From contig NZ_QXGJ01000009.1 in assembly GCF_003952005.1 (NCBI RefSeq), forward strand, positions 50,452 through 114,451: a stretch of DNA of 64,000 nucleotides. Reading direction: 5' to 3'. The notes under the pieces are model-generated. The model saw only the letters and a list, made by a program, of their open reading frames with translations. It was not told the origin of the DNA and did no database searches. Position 1 is the first letter of the stretch; each line of letters starts with the position of its first letter. The DNA is from Bifidobacterium callimiconis (GTDB taxonomy: Bacteria > Actinomycetota > Actinomycetes > Actinomycetales > Bifidobacteriaceae). Of this stretch, positions 9,666 through 18,906 are shown in pieces. The translations under genes and the position numbers were made by a program.

Positions 9666-9714
9666 GCACCTCATCCGTCACGCTTTGCGTGACACCTTCC
9701 CCTCGAGGGGAAGG
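9666..9714. repeat. REP-like palindromic unit (CTCATCCGTC type)
   Basis: CTCATCCGTC is followed by the hairpin ACGCtttGCGT and by the perfect palindrome CTTCCCCTCGAGGGGAAG. Related units occur at 13630, 16591, 20557, 21094, 24797, 34701, 37811 and 44092. Confidence 0.7.
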
Positions 9715-9750
9715 ATGAAGGGTAAGATCCGAATGCTTCGGATATGCAAG

Positions 9751-9782
9751 AAGTCCCCGGCTCCGGAAGGAGTCGGGGACTT
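9751..9782 (-). terminator. Intrinsic terminator of ilvBN
   Basis: AAGTCCCCGGCTCC (9751-9764) pairs with GGAGTCGGGGACTT (9769-9782), loop GGAA, one mismatch. It lies 17 bp past the ilvN stop on the minus strand. Confidence 0.75.
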
Positions 9783-9798
9783 CGTATGCTGTGAAAGA

Positions 9799-10353
9799 TC
9801 AGCGGCCCTTGATCTCGGAGCCGAGGACCTTCTCGCTCAGGGCCTTGGGGCCACGGGTCAGGGCCACGGCGCCGGAGCGCACGAGCTCGATGATGCCGTA
9901 GTCGTCGAGCAGCGCGAGCAGCGAGTCAAGCTTCTCGCTCGAACCGGTGGCCTCGATGACCAGCGACTCCGGATGCATGTCGACCACGCGCACGCGGAAC
10001 GTCTGTACGATCTCCAGCACGTCGGAACGGGTCTTGGCATCCGCCGCCACCTTGACGAGCACGATCTCACGGTTCACCGTGTTGGCTGAATCCAGCTCCA
10101 CGATCTTAAGCACGTGAAGCAGCTTGTTGAGCTGCTTGATGATCTGCTCGAGCGGCACCTCCTCCACGTCGGCCGTCACGGTGACGCGGGAGATGTCCGG
10201 ACGCTCGGTGGGGGACACGGACAGCGAGTTGATGTTGAACGCACGGCGGGCGAACAGACCGGCGATGCGGGCGAGCACGCCGGGACGGTTCTCCACCAGC
10301 ACCGACAGCGTGTGACGCTGCGACGTGGGCTGCGAAGCGGGATAGTTTGCCAT
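9799..10353 (-). CDS. ilvN: Acetolactate synthase small (regulatory) subunit
   Basis: The 184-residue product starts at ATG 10353, with SQRHTLSVLVENRPGVLARIAGLF marking the N-terminal ACT domain that binds the feedback inhibitor valine. The second half (DLVIEATGS-like region ESLVIEATGSSEKLDSLLALL) is the C-terminal IlvN domain. The gene follows ilvB by 23 bp in the same direction, so the two subunits are co-expressed. The complex makes 2-acetolactate or 2-aceto-2-hydroxybutyrate for valine, leucine and isoleucine synthesis. Confidence 0.95.
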   Translation of the reverse strand: MANYPASQPTSQRHTLSVLVENRPGVLARIAGLFARRAFNINSLSVSPTERPDISRVTVTADVEEVPLEQIIKQLNKLLHVLKIVELDSANTVNREIVLVKVAADAKTRSDVLEIVQTFRVRVVDMHPESLVIEATGSSEKLDSLLALLDDYGIIELVRSGAVALTRGPKALSEKVLGSEIKGR

Positions 10354-10376
10354 GATGATTACCTGTCCTTCCCTGC

Positions 10377-12248
10377 TCAGTTCTGCGAGCCCTTGAGCGG
10401 CTGCACGCCGGGCTTGTACGTCACGTTCGAGTTGGAGTCGCCTGCCGCGACCATCGGCCACACCATGGCGTCCTTCCACACGCGGAAGTCGATGAGCACC
10501 GGACGATCATTGATCTCGTTCGCCTTGGAGATGGCCTCGGTGGCCTGCTCCTTGGTGAACGCGCGCATGCCCACGCAGCCGTACGCCTCGGCCAGACGAA
10601 CGAAGTCGGGCACGTCGACGATGTCGTCGGGGCCCACGCCCACGGTCTGACCCTCACGGGCCTCGCCGTCGAGCAGGTTCGTCGCCGAATAGTGGTTCTT
10701 GTAGAACAGCGTCTGCCACTGACGAACCATGCCATACACCGAATTGTTGAGGATGGCGATCTTCACCGGCAGATGGTCGATGAACGCGGCCGCCAGTTCC
10801 TCGCTGGTCATCTGGAAGCTGCCGTCACCCGCGATGAGCCACACGGGCTTGTCGAAGCCCACGCGCGCACCCATGGCGGCAGGCAGGCCGAAGCCCATGG
10901 TGCCCAGACCGCCGGAGGAGATCCACGAATTCGGGTTCTTGAAGTCGATGAACTGGCTCGCCCACATCTGATGCTGACCGACGTCGGACACCCAGATGGT
11001 GTTGGGATCGGCCTGATCGCTCAGCTGCTGGACCACCCACTGCGGGGCGAGCGAACCATCGGTTGGCTCGTCGTAGAACATCGGGTACTTGTCGCGCAAC
11101 TCGTTGATGGTGGCCCACCACGGATCCAGATCGGGCTTGCCATTGATGGCCTGATCGCGCACGATCTCGGGGATGAGATCGGTGAGCACGGTGGCCACGT
11201 CGCCCACGATCGGCACGTCGACGGCACGGTTCTTGCCGATCTCCGCCGGGTCGATGTCAATGTGGATCACGCGGGCCGCCGGCGCGAAGTCGGGCAGCGA
11301 GCCGGTGACACGGTCGTCGAAACGAGCGCCGATCGCGACGAGCAGATCGCACTGCTGCACCGCGCCGGTGGCCGCCACCGTACCGTGCATGCCCAGCATG
11401 CCGAGCACGTTGTCGTCGGATTCGGGCACGATGCCACGCGCCGGCAGCGTGGTGACGATCGGCGCGCCGGTGATCTCGGCGAGCTTGCGCACCTGCTCGG
11501 TGGCCTTGGAACGCACCGCGCCGCCGCCCACGTACAGCACCGGGCGGTAGGACTGGCCGAACAGCTTGGCGGCGTTCGCCAGCACACGGCCGTGCGCCTT
11601 GGTGGTGGGGTTGTAGCCGGGCAGAATCATACGCTGCGGCCACGTGTAGTACAGGGTCTCGGTCTGCGCGGTCTTGGTAAGATCCACGACTACCGGACCG
11701 GGACGGCCGGAATTGGCCACGTAATAGGCTTCGGACAGCACGCGCGGAATGTCCTCGGCGCGGGTGACCAGATACGAATGCTTGACCACTGGGTAGGTGA
11801 TGCCGACCATGTCGGCCTCCTGGAACGCGTCGGTGCCGATCGCGCCCACGCCCACCTGGCCGGTGATGACCACCAGCGGCACGGAATCCATGTTCGCGTC
11901 CGCGATGGCGGTGACGGTGTTGGTGGCGCCCGGGCCGGACGTCACGATGCACACGCCCACCTTGCCGGTGGAGACCGCGTAACCTTCCGCGGCATGACCC
12001 ACGGCCTGCTCGTGACGCATGAGCACGAAGCGGAACTTCGTGTTCTCATTGATCGCGTCGTACACGGGCAGAATGGCGCCGCCGGGCAGACCGAAGACAT
12101 CCTCGACGCCCAGATCCTCCAGTGCGCGGATCACCGCCTGCGCGCCGGTCATTTTTTCCCCGTTGACGATGTGCTTGTCTGCCGTCAGCTTCTCGACAGG
12201 GCCTTTGGGTACTGCACTGAATGCCTGCAGAGGTGTGGGCAATGCCAT
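10377..12248 (-). CDS. ilvB: Acetolactate synthase large (catalytic) subunit
   Basis: The 623-residue thiamine-diphosphate enzyme shows the expected order: the N-terminal Pyr domain with GGAILPVYDAI and the activating Glu in RHEQAVGHAAEGYA, the central domain, and the C-terminal PP domain with GDGSFQMTSEELAAA...NNSVYGMVRQWQ (metal and diphosphate motif GDG-N). It condenses two pyruvates, or pyruvate with 2-oxobutyrate, using ThDP, FAD and Mg. A 240-bp gap separates it from the rnc 3' end and should carry its promoter; no leader peptide or T-box is evident there. Confidence 0.96.
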   Translation of the reverse strand: MALPTPLQAFSAVPKGPVEKLTADKHIVNGEKMTGAQAVIRALEDLGVEDVFGLPGGAILPVYDAINENTKFRFVLMRHEQAVGHAAEGYAVSTGKVGVCIVTSGPGATNTVTAIADANMDSVPLVVITGQVGVGAIGTDAFQEADMVGITYPVVKHSYLVTRAEDIPRVLSEAYYVANSGRPGPVVVDLTKTAQTETLYYTWPQRMILPGYNPTTKAHGRVLANAAKLFGQSYRPVLYVGGGAVRSKATEQVRKLAEITGAPIVTTLPARGIVPESDDNVLGMLGMHGTVAATGAVQQCDLLVAIGARFDDRVTGSLPDFAPAARVIHIDIDPAEIGKNRAVDVPIVGDVATVLTDLIPEIVRDQAINGKPDLDPWWATINELRDKYPMFYDEPTDGSLAPQWVVQQLSDQADPNTIWVSDVGQHQMWASQFIDFKNPNSWISSGGLGTMGFGLPAAMGARVGFDKPVWLIAGDGSFQMTSEELAAAFIDHLPVKIAILNNSVYGMVRQWQTLFYKNHYSATNLLDGEAREGQTVGVGPDDIVDVPDFVRLAEAYGCVGMRAFTKEQATEAISKANEINDRPVLIDFRVWKDAMVWPMVAAGDSNSNVTYKPGVQPLKGSQN

Positions 12249-12488
12249 GTCTTCCTCTCAATCCTTGCATGTCCGCAACCGACATGCTTCGATTCATATA
12301 ACTGGAATAGAGTAAACGTCCCGCGTCGATACGTATGGTGGGGTGCCCGAAGTACGGACGCCGGGAGTAGCCATCAGGCGTTTGTGACGCCGATGTGCCG
12401 TTTGAGGCCAGTGTAGTGCGGCCCCGACCCTATTCCAAAACGGATCGGCCGGCGCCGCGTGTGCGATATGACGCGAATGCGTGTGCGA

Positions 12489-13199
12489 TCAGCGACGATG
12501 ATCGAGCTCGTGCCAGGCGATCTCCGCGGCGGCGAGCTGCGCCTTGCGCTTGGACGAGCCGGTGGCCACGGCGATTTCGCTGCCGTCGGGCAGGATCACG
12601 TGAGCGGTGAACTCCGGACGGAATTCCGGACCGCCGACCTCCATGCGGTACTGCGGTTCGCCCAGACCCTTCTTGTGCGCCTTCACGGTGAGCGACGTCT
12701 TCCAGTCCAGGGCAGGGCCCTCCTGCGTGACCTCGGCGAGCGTTTCATCGATCAGGCCGTGCACCACCGGACGGGCGCCCTCGATGCCATGCTCCACGAA
12801 CACGGCGCCGATCAGCGACTCGACGGTGTCGCACAGGATCGAGTCCTTGTCGGCGCCACCGGAATCGGCCTCGCCGCGGCCGAGCAGAATGTACTGGCCC
12901 AGGTTGAGCTTGGTGCGGGCGATCGCGGACAGCGACTCCTCGGATACGGCCTTGGCGCGCATCTTGGCCATCTGACCTTCGGAGAAGTCGGGGTGCTTGG
13001 AGAACAGGGTCTCGGTGGTGACCAGTTCCAGGACGGCGTCGCCGAGGAACTCCAGACGTTCGTTGTTGGGCATGCCTTCGTGTTCGTGTGCGAAGGAACG
13101 ATGAGTGAGTGCATGGATCAGCAGCTCGGGGCTGATCTCGGCGCCCAGCGCCTTGAGCAGGCGGGCGGAAGCGTCGTTGTGATTGTGATTCTCGGACAT
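12489..13199 (-). CDS. rnc: Ribonuclease III
   Basis: The 236-residue double-strand RNA endonuclease matures rRNA and some mRNAs. The signature NERLEFLGDAVLELV (about 45-60) carries the catalytic Glu/Asp pair, and the second metal site is in DTVESLIGAVFVEHG. The C-terminal 70 residues form the dsRNA-binding domain (DWKTSLTVKAHKKGLGEPQYR...GSSKRKAQLAAAEIAW). It is the last gene of the coaD-sepIVA-yceD-rpmF-rnc cluster, but a terminator between rpmF and rnc suggests rnc also uses its own promoter. Confidence 0.95.
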   Translation of the reverse strand: MSENHNHNDASARLLKALGAEISPELLIHALTHRSFAHEHEGMPNNERLEFLGDAVLELVTTETLFSKHPDFSEGQMAKMRAKAVSEESLSAIARTKLNLGQYILLGRGEADSGGADKDSILCDTVESLIGAVFVEHGIEGARPVVHGLIDETLAEVTQEGPALDWKTSLTVKAHKKGLGEPQYRMEVGGPEFRPEFTAHVILPDGSEIAVATGSSKRKAQLAAAEIAWHELDHRR

Positions 13200-13257
13200 A
13201 ATGAATCCCAGCTTAGTCGCGGGGTGGAATTGCCGAGGGGAATGGTGGGGAAATACA

Positions 13258-13293
13258 AAAGGACCCTGCCACCCGTCGATGGCAGGGTCCTTT
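13258..13293 (-). terminator. Intrinsic terminator between rpmF and rnc
   Basis: AAAGGACCCTGCCA (13258-13271) pairs perfectly with TGGCAGGGTCCTTT (13280-13293). On the minus strand the hairpin is followed by a U-rich TTTTGTATTT. Confidence 0.85.
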
Positions 13294-13331
13294 ATCGCTT
13301 GTTGCGTTAGACGCTACGAAGCCGGTTCAGC

Positions 13332-13526
13332 TCACTTGCTGAAGGCGGGCTTGATGGCGTCGCGGTAGACGCGGCCGCGGAACTGGCCGCAGCTCGGGCA
13401 GGCCATGTGCGGCAGAGCGGGCTCGCCACAGTTCGGGCAGGCCACGGTCTGAGCGGCGGAAGTCTTCCAGTTGGCGCGGCGCGAATGCGTGTTGGCGCGC
13501 GACGTCTTGTACTTAGGCAGTGCCAT
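13332..13526 (-). CDS. rpmF: 50S ribosomal protein L32
   Basis: The 64-residue basic protein starts [17 protein letters not shown], the standard L32 N-terminus, and holds two CxxC pairs ([18 protein letters not shown]) for a zinc knuckle. Its place directly after the yceD (DUF177) gene is the conserved bacterial arrangement. It assembles into the large ribosomal subunit. Confidence 0.97.
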   Translation of the reverse strand: MALPKYKTSRANTHSRRANWKTSAAQTVACPNCGEPALPHMACPSCGQFRGRVYRDAIKPAFSK

Positions 13527-13629
13527 TTCGGATCCTCTATTTCGATGTATAACTAGTTATTGAGCTTAAGCCTTCGGTATTCTAGCGCACTTCGTGGATT
13601 TTGTCATCTTGCGGGGGACGACCTCCCGC

Positions 13630-13692
13630 TTTTCCTTCCCCTCGAGGGGAAGGAAAACAGTTGCGGCTCCCCTTGAGGGGAAGAGGAGATGA
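13630..13692. repeat. REP-like palindromic unit after yceD
   Basis: CCTTCCCCTCGAGGGGAAGG is a perfect palindrome, followed by a second GGCTCCCCTTGAGGGGAAG palindrome. The unit abuts the yceD stop codon and may help end transcription there. Confidence 0.65.
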
Positions 13693-13697
13693 GGAGG

Positions 13698-14300
13698 CTA
13701 CTGCTCGTTTTGTTCGAGTTGGGCCTTGAGATCCTCGAGGGCGGACCAGCGCAGATCGTGCGTCTCGTGGTGGTGATCGGGATCCTCATTGAGATCCACG
13801 CCGCACTGCGGGCACAGGCCGAGGCAGTCCGGGCGGCACAGCGGCTGCACGGGCAGGGACTCCACCAGATTGTCGCGCAGCAGCGCCTCCAGATCCATCA
13901 CCGTGTTGTTGCCGGCCAGCGGATAGGTGTCCTCCGACTCCTCCTCACCGGCGATGATGTCCACCTCCTCATCGTTGCGACGGGAATCATGGTCGGGGGC
14001 GTACGGGAAGAACGCGGTCACCTGCAGCGTGCGGTCGCCGTCCAGCGACTTGAGGCAGCGGGAGCACTCACCGGTGACCGGAGCGGTCACGGACGCGGTG
14101 AGGATAAGGCCGTCGATGATCGAATCGATCGAACCGCTGACGTGCACGGGCGCGCCCTCGGCGATGCTGATCACCTCATCGCCGATGCCGCTGGGTGCGG
14201 GGAAGTCCTGATCGACCTCCTTGCTCTGGCCGGGACGGCTGGCGATCTGCGCCACCGGAATCGCCCACGGGGAAGTTTCGGGATGCTTGTCATTCGTCAT
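13698..14300 (-). CDS. yceD: YceD/DUF177 family protein
   Basis: The 200-residue product has the DUF177 pattern: VTGECSRCLKSLDG in the middle and the C-terminal RPDCLGLCPQCGVDLNEDPDHHHE with paired cysteines. In other bacteria and plastids this family acts in 23S rRNA accumulation and is nearly always next to rpmF, as here. ATG at 14300 is chosen because AGCGAGA precedes it at a good distance; ATG at 14315 is an alternative. Confidence 0.88.
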   Translation of the reverse strand: MTNDKHPETSPWAIPVAQIASRPGQSKEVDQDFPAPSGIGDEVISIAEGAPVHVSGSIDSIIDGLILTASVTAPVTGECSRCLKSLDGDRTLQVTAFFPYAPDHDSRRNDEEVDIIAGEEESEDTYPLAGNNTVMDLEALLRDNLVESLPVQPLCRPDCLGLCPQCGVDLNEDPDHHHETHDLRWSALEDLKAQLEQNEQ

Positions 14301-14370
14301 GATGTCTCGCTTCATTAGATGTCATTGAATAACGGAAGATGCCGTACGGTCGCTGAACGACCGCCCGGCA

Positions 14371-15630
14371 TCAGGCGTGCGGATAGTCGTCGTCGGTGAG
14401 ATGATCGAGATCCTGCGCGGCCTCACGCTGACGTTCGGCCAGCACGTCAAGACCGCTCTGCACGCCATGCGACGCCTTGGCCAGCTGCTCGCTCAGCTCG
14501 GTGAGCACCGCGGTGGAATAGTTGTCCGCGCCGCGTACCAGCTTGTCGGCCTTGGCCTGGGCGGTGTTGAGGATCGTGCGGGCCTTTTCGGTGGCCATCG
14601 CCGTCACGTTCTCCTGACTCGTGAGGAACTGCGCGCGTTCGTTCGCCTCGCGAATGATGGTGCTGGAACGGCTTTGCGCGGCCGCCACGATGGCGCTGGC
14701 CTGCGACTGGGCGTTCTCCAGGCGGCGTTCGGATTCGCGCATCAGGGCCGACGCGCGCTCGAGCTGCACCGGCAGCTTGGCCTTGAGCTCGCGCAGCAGC
14801 GATACCAGTTCGTCACGATCCACGCGCACCTGGGACGTGAAGAACGTGGTCTTGGACTCCTCGACCAGCGACTCGATCTGGTCGAGGAGATCGTACACCG
14901 TGGTGAACTGGTCCTTGGTGCTGTTGAACTCCTCGTCCTCATCGTCGTCCATGAGCATGGACTGATAGTCCTTGGGCAGCGGAACGTCATCGCCGTAGGC
15001 GTTGTCTGCAGCGTCATTCGAAGCGTCGTTCGTGGAATCAGCGGGCGTGGAATCGGCGTACGACGTGTCCGCGTATGCGGCGTCGGATGCCTGAACCGTC
15101 TGGGATGCGGCCGCATAGGAATCCTGACCATAATCCTGCCCGTACGTCGGCTGTGCATACGAAGTCTGCTGGTCATACTGATCGTACTGTTGCTGATCGT
15201 ACGACTGCTGGCCATATGACTGCTGATCGTACGAGGTCTGCCCGTACGACGCATATCCGGAGCCGGCATAACTCTCCGTATAACTGGGCAGGGGACTCGC
15301 CGCCATCTGCGTGGAATCGTCGATCACCGTGGCGTCGGCGTCCGCCCCCAGATCAACCGTGGGCTGCGACTGCGGCTGCGTGGACTGCACGGACTGGTCC
15401 GACTGTTCCGCCACGGCGGGCTGTGCAACGTCGGTTTGTGCGACGTCGGTCTGCGCGGCCGGCTGCTCGACGGGAGTCTGCCGCACCGGCTGATGCGCCA
15501 CCGACGCCCGCGACCAGATGGAGGGCTGACCGGTGGGATGCCTGCCCGCGGAACGCGTCGAGGCGTCCGACCCTACACGATTGGCCACTTCGGATTCACC
15601 GGTGTCGTCGAAATCGTCATTGTCGCTCAT
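14371..15630 (-). CDS. sepIVA: SepIVA-like septation/DivIVA-related coiled-coil protein
   Basis: The 419-residue product has a Gln/Val-rich N-terminus, a Tyr/Gln/Ser low-complexity tract (about 117-172), an acidic stretch, then a C-terminal helical region (about 225-405) rich in Ala, Glu and Arg with coiled-coil periodicity (ALMRESERRLENAQSQASAIVAAAQSRS). The position between coaD and yceD-rpmF-rnc and the coiled coil match SepIVA of mycobacteria, an essential DivIVA-like septal protein; identity here is inferred from synteny and composition. ATG at 15630 has GGAAAGAG 6 bp upstream; ATG at 15636 is too close to it. Confidence 0.7.
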   Translation of the reverse strand: MSDNDDFDDTGESEVANRVGSDASTRSAGRHPTGQPSIWSRASVAHQPVRQTPVEQPAAQTDVAQTDVAQPAVAEQSDQSVQSTQPQSQPTVDLGADADATVIDDSTQMAASPLPSYTESYAGSGYASYGQTSYDQQSYGQQSYDQQQYDQYDQQTSYAQPTYGQDYGQDSYAAASQTVQASDAAYADTSYADSTPADSTNDASNDAADNAYGDDVPLPKDYQSMLMDDDEDEEFNSTKDQFTTVYDLLDQIESLVEESKTTFFTSQVRVDRDELVSLLRELKAKLPVQLERASALMRESERRLENAQSQASAIVAAAQSRSSTIIREANERAQFLTSQENVTAMATEKARTILNTAQAKADKLVRGADNYSTAVLTELSEQLAKASHGVQSGLDVLAERQREAAQDLDHLTDDDYPHA

Positions 15631-15645
15631 GGTCATCTCTTTCCG

Positions 15646-16128
15646 TTATTTCTTCAGCACCTCGATAAGTCGCGGGGCCACGCTGCGCGGCACCAGCTCC
15701 GACACGTCGCCGCCATGCCGGGCCACGTCCTTCACAATAGAGCTGGAAATGTGTTCCTTCAACGGGTTCGCCGGCAGGAACATCGTTTCCACGCCGCCCA
15801 GCTGCTTGTTCACCAGCGCCATGCCCAGCTCGGCCTCATAGTCGCCGTTCTGGCGCAGACCCTTGACGATCACCTTGGCGCCAACCCTGGCGCAGTAGTC
15901 GGTGATCAGTCCGTCGGTGCTGCTCACCACGACGTTCGGGTAGCCGTCCTCGCTCAACGCGGCTCGGATCATGCTCACCCGTTCGTCTTCGGTGAACATC
16001 GGCTTCTTCGCGGCGTTCACAGCCACGACAACATGAACCTGATCGAACAGAAGCGCACATCGCTCGATCACATCGATGTGGCCGGAAGTGACCGGATCAA
16101 AGGATCCGGGGCATACAGCTATCGTCAT
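15646..16128 (-). CDS. coaD: Pantetheine-phosphate adenylyltransferase
   Basis: The 160-residue enzyme transfers AMP from ATP to 4'-phosphopantetheine, the fourth step of coenzyme A synthesis. [24 protein letters not shown] holds the nucleotidyltransferase (T/H)xGH motif as SGHID. The substrate loop reads [23 protein letters not shown] and the C-terminal [21 protein letters not shown] is also typical. The ATG at 16128 is the family start; the frame extends upstream without homology. The gene is 15 bp from the sepIVA-like gene and divergent from the DUF3039 gene. Confidence 0.95.
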   Translation of the reverse strand: MTIAVCPGSFDPVTSGHIDVIERCALLFDQVHVVVAVNAAKKPMFTEDERVSMIRAALSEDGYPNVVVSSTDGLITDYCARVGAKVIVKGLRQNGDYEAELGMALVNKQLGGVETMFLPANPLKEHISSSIVKDVARHGGDVSELVPRSVAPRLIEVLKK

Positions 16129-16259
16129 GAATTCCAGACTACCGCGCACGGTGGAAACGCCATGACAACGCCATGACGCGGTGGAAACGCTCCGAAATCA
16201 CGGAACATGCAACGTAATAAGATGAATGGCGACAACGACGATGTGAGAAAGGGACTGAC

Positions 16260-16580
16260 ATGATGCATGCGATGACCGAGCCGAACGCGATGACCGAGTC
16301 GATCCTGCTCGACGACGCGGTTTCCCCTCTGTCCACTCCCGACACGGGCAGTGGCACTGCCGTGCTGGAACGCCCTGAAACCAAGACCGAAGGCCAGCGC
16401 ACCGACGACGGCGACGCCGATCGTTTCGCGCACTACGTATCGAAGGAGCGCATGGCCGAGTCGAGGCTCACCGGACGACCGGTGGTGGCCTTGTGTGGCA
16501 AGGTGTGGGTGCCCAAGCACAACCCCTCCGATTACCCGGTGTGCCCGGACTGCAAGCGCATCTACGACGAGATGAAGTAG
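16260..16580 (+). CDS. DUF3039 domain protein
   Basis: The 106-residue protein has a disordered N-terminal half and a conserved C-terminal half, DADRFAHYVSKERMAESRLTGRPVVALCGKVWVP...YPVCPDCKRIYDEM. One Cys in ALCG and a CPDC pair suggest metal binding. This is the actinobacterial DUF3039 family of unknown function. It is divergent from coaD and carried alone; AAAGGG precedes the start. Internal Met codons at 16263 and 16272 leave the exact start uncertain. Confidence 0.8.
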   Translation: MMHAMTEPNAMTESILLDDAVSPLSTPDTGSGTAVLERPETKTEGQRTDDGDADRFAHYVSKERMAESRLTGRPVVALCGKVWVPKHNPSDYPVCPDCKRIYDEMK

Positions 16581-16590
16581 GAGTGTGCGG

Positions 16591-16735
16591 TGGCTCCCCT
16601 CAGTCAGCTGCGCTGACAGCTTCCCCTCAAGGGGAAGCCGGGTTGTGATGAGTCGAGCTTCCCGGTCATGTTTTTCTTCTCCGGGGATGATGCGGGTATG
16701 TCCTGTGGTTCCCCTCTGGAGGGGAGCCACAGGCG
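16591..16735. repeat. REP-like palindromes between DUF3039 and pncB
   Basis: GGCTCCCCTCAGTCAGC...GCTGACAGCTTCCCCTCAAGGGGAAGCC (16592-16640) contains two hairpins. GTGGTTCCCCTCTGGAGGGGAGCCAC (16708-16732) is a third. They fill the gap between two convergent 3' ends. Confidence 0.65.
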
Positions 16736-16741
16736 TAGGAC

Positions 16742-18079
16742 TTAGAGGGTGATGATTTCGGTGGGGATGGCCTGCTCGCCGTTCATCAGGGACAGGGCGG
16801 TCACCGGCAGCTCATCGAGCGCCTTGCGATGGTAGTCGCGGGCTGCGAGCAGCGCCTCCTTGCTAGCCAGGGACTCGTCGATGTCGCCATGGTCCACGGC
16901 GGTGATCAGCAGATCGCGCGTATCGCCGTACTCGGCGGGAGCCTGCCAGTCGGCCAGCTGATCCTGCGGGCCGCACACCACCAGCTCGCCCTGCGCCAGA
17001 CCGTAACGGTACGAACGCAGCGCGCGCTTGCGCCAGCCGTCGGTCTTCTTGCCGAACGACTTCTTCGCAACCGGATGCATCTGACCGTCGGCGCCTTCGC
17101 GCTCCACCAGCTTGTACACCATCGCGCACGTCGGATGACCGGAGCCGGTCACCAGCATCGTGCCCACACCATACGAATCGACCGGCGCGGTGGCCAGCGC
17201 GGCCAGCGCATACTCGTCAAGATCGTTCGTCACCGTGATCTTCGTGTTCGTGGCGCCCAGCGAATCCAACTGCTTGCGCGCCTGCTGGGCGAGCGACGCC
17301 AGGTCGCCCGAATCGATGCGGATGCCGCCCAGCTCGGGGCCGGCCACCTCGACGGCGGTGGTGATCGCCTGCTCGATGTTGTACGTGTCGGTCAGCAGCG
17401 TGGTGCCCGGACCCAGCGCATTGACCTGGGAGACGAAGGCGCTGCGCTCGTCGTCGTGCAACAGCGTGAACGCGTGTGCGGCGGTGCCGATGCACACCAG
17501 ATCGTACTTCTTGGCCGCAGCCAGATTCGCGGTGCCGGCGAAGCCGCCCACGATCGCGGCGCGCGCGGCGGCAACCGCGGCACTCTCGTTCGTGCGACGT
17601 CCGCCCATGTCCATGCACGGACGGTCGCCCGCCGCCGACGTCATGCGGGACGCGGCCGACGCGATCGCCGAATCATAATTCAACACCGACAGCACCAGCG
17701 TCTCCAGCAGCGTGCACTCGGCGAACGTGCCCTCGATCTGCAGGATCGGCGAATTCGCGAAGAACGCCTCGCCCTCGCGGTAGGCACGAATCGTGCCCGA
17801 GAAGCGGAAGTTCTCCAGCCACTTGGCCGTCTTCTCGCTCACCACATGACGATCGCGCAGGAACTTCAGATCGGACTCGCTCGGACGGAAGTCCTTCAGC
17901 ATGTCCACAATGCGTCCCAGACCGGCCGCGATGCCATAGCGTCGTCCCGTCGGCAGATGACGGGTGAACACCTCGAACACGCAACGGCGATCCGCGGTGC
18001 CGTCAAGCATGGCGGCGTCAAGCATCGTGTACTCGTACATATCGGTCATCATCGCGGCCGAATAATCAGTGTTCGTCAT
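16742..18079 (-). CDS. pncB: Nicotinate phosphoribosyltransferase
   Basis: The 445-residue enzyme joins nicotinate to PRPP to form nicotinate mononucleotide, the salvage entry to NAD. Motifs include MDMGGRRTNESAAVAAARAAIVGGFAGTAN, LLTDTYN and GIRIDSGDLASLAQQ, which form the PRPP and nicotinate site. ATG at 18079 (MTNTDYSAAMMTDMYEYTML) is preceded by GAGGTAG. The length is typical of the PncB family. Salvage fits bifidobacteria, many of which depend on external nicotinate (family knowledge). Confidence 0.95.
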   Translation of the reverse strand: MTNTDYSAAMMTDMYEYTMLDAAMLDGTADRRCVFEVFTRHLPTGRRYGIAAGLGRIVDMLKDFRPSESDLKFLRDRHVVSEKTAKWLENFRFSGTIRAYREGEAFFANSPILQIEGTFAECTLLETLVLSVLNYDSAIASAASRMTSAAGDRPCMDMGGRRTNESAAVAAARAAIVGGFAGTANLAAAKKYDLVCIGTAAHAFTLLHDDERSAFVSQVNALGPGTTLLTDTYNIEQAITTAVEVAGPELGGIRIDSGDLASLAQQARKQLDSLGATNTKITVTNDLDEYALAALATAPVDSYGVGTMLVTGSGHPTCAMVYKLVEREGADGQMHPVAKKSFGKKTDGWRKRALRSYRYGLAQGELVVCGPQDQLADWQAPAEYGDTRDLLITAVDHGDIDESLASKEALLAARDYHRKALDELPVTALSLMNGEQAIPTEIITL

Positions 18080-18140
18080 GACTACCTCTTCGTTCGTAAC
18101 ATCATCGGGTGCGCCAGAACGCACGATACATCAGGATGAA

Positions 18141-18776
18141 TCAGGATGCGACCAGCACCTTCTGCGGCAGCGCCCTGTCAATGATTATCAGTATTAGTCC
18201 CAATGCCAAAAACACGCCACCGTATTCCACTATATTGATGCCCAAACGAGTCCAACCCAACACCGGAAGATTCAGAAAATCATACGGATACGGCGTGCCA
18301 TCGGCCAGCGGACCGGAATGCGGCCAGATCGCCGCGCGAATCAGAACGCCCGCCACATATACCGGCAGATACGCCATCCACCACAACGCGTACGGCCATT
18401 TGAACCGCCGATGCGGATCGAACAGCAGCCAATCCAACAGCGCGCCCACCGGCACCACGCGATGCGCCCACGTGACCGTGAGCAGACCGAACACGCGCGG
18501 CGTGATCGCCGGATCCGCGGCCGGCAGCACGAACAGGGCCACCAGACCGGCGATCACGCTGTACAGCGTCAGACAGCCCTTGAGCCAGGCCGGCGGCTGA
18601 ATGCCCTTGAGCAACGTGGCCGCACCCGTCCACAGCATCACCACGCCAAGCAGCAGCGTGGTCTGGAACGTGAAATACACCAGCGAAGAATAGTGACGCA
18701 AATGCCACACCTCATAGGTGCCGGCGAAGCAGCAGGCCGCCATGGCGAAGCGATACAACGCAGCCAGAAATCTCAT
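18141..18776 (-). CDS. Pr6Pr-type membrane protein
   Basis: The 211-residue product has about six hydrophobic helices, starting [24 protein letters not shown]. Conserved elements [30 protein letters not shown] and [12 protein letters not shown] fit the Pr6Pr (FAR-17a/AIG1-like) family of unknown function. The ATG at 18776 is chosen because upstream residues show no membrane character. It is in the same direction as pncB, 61 bp upstream of that gene's start. Confidence 0.72.
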   Translation of the reverse strand: MRFLAALYRFAMAACCFAGTYEVWHLRHYSSLVYFTFQTTLLLGVVMLWTGAATLLKGIQPPAWLKGCLTLYSVIAGLVALFVLPAADPAITPRVFGLLTVTWAHRVVPVGALLDWLLFDPHRRFKWPYALWWMAYLPVYVAGVLIRAAIWPHSGPLADGTPYPYDFLNLPVLGWTRLGINIVEYGGVFLALGLILIIIDRALPQKVLVAS

Positions 18777-18906
18777 ACCACCAAGTGTAGGGGCCGCCGG
18801 TGGGGTGGACGGGCAACGAGCGTACGGGCGGCCGGGCAATGTCGGTGAAGACCGATACGGTCTTTCATGCACGAATGTTCGTGCATGGAGGCTACGGAGG
18901 CTACCA

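Noticed and set aside
12249..12488. Attenuator or T-box leader before ilvB
   Set aside because: No run of Ile/Val/Leu codons in a short ORF and no T-box sequence was recognised in the 240-bp gap.
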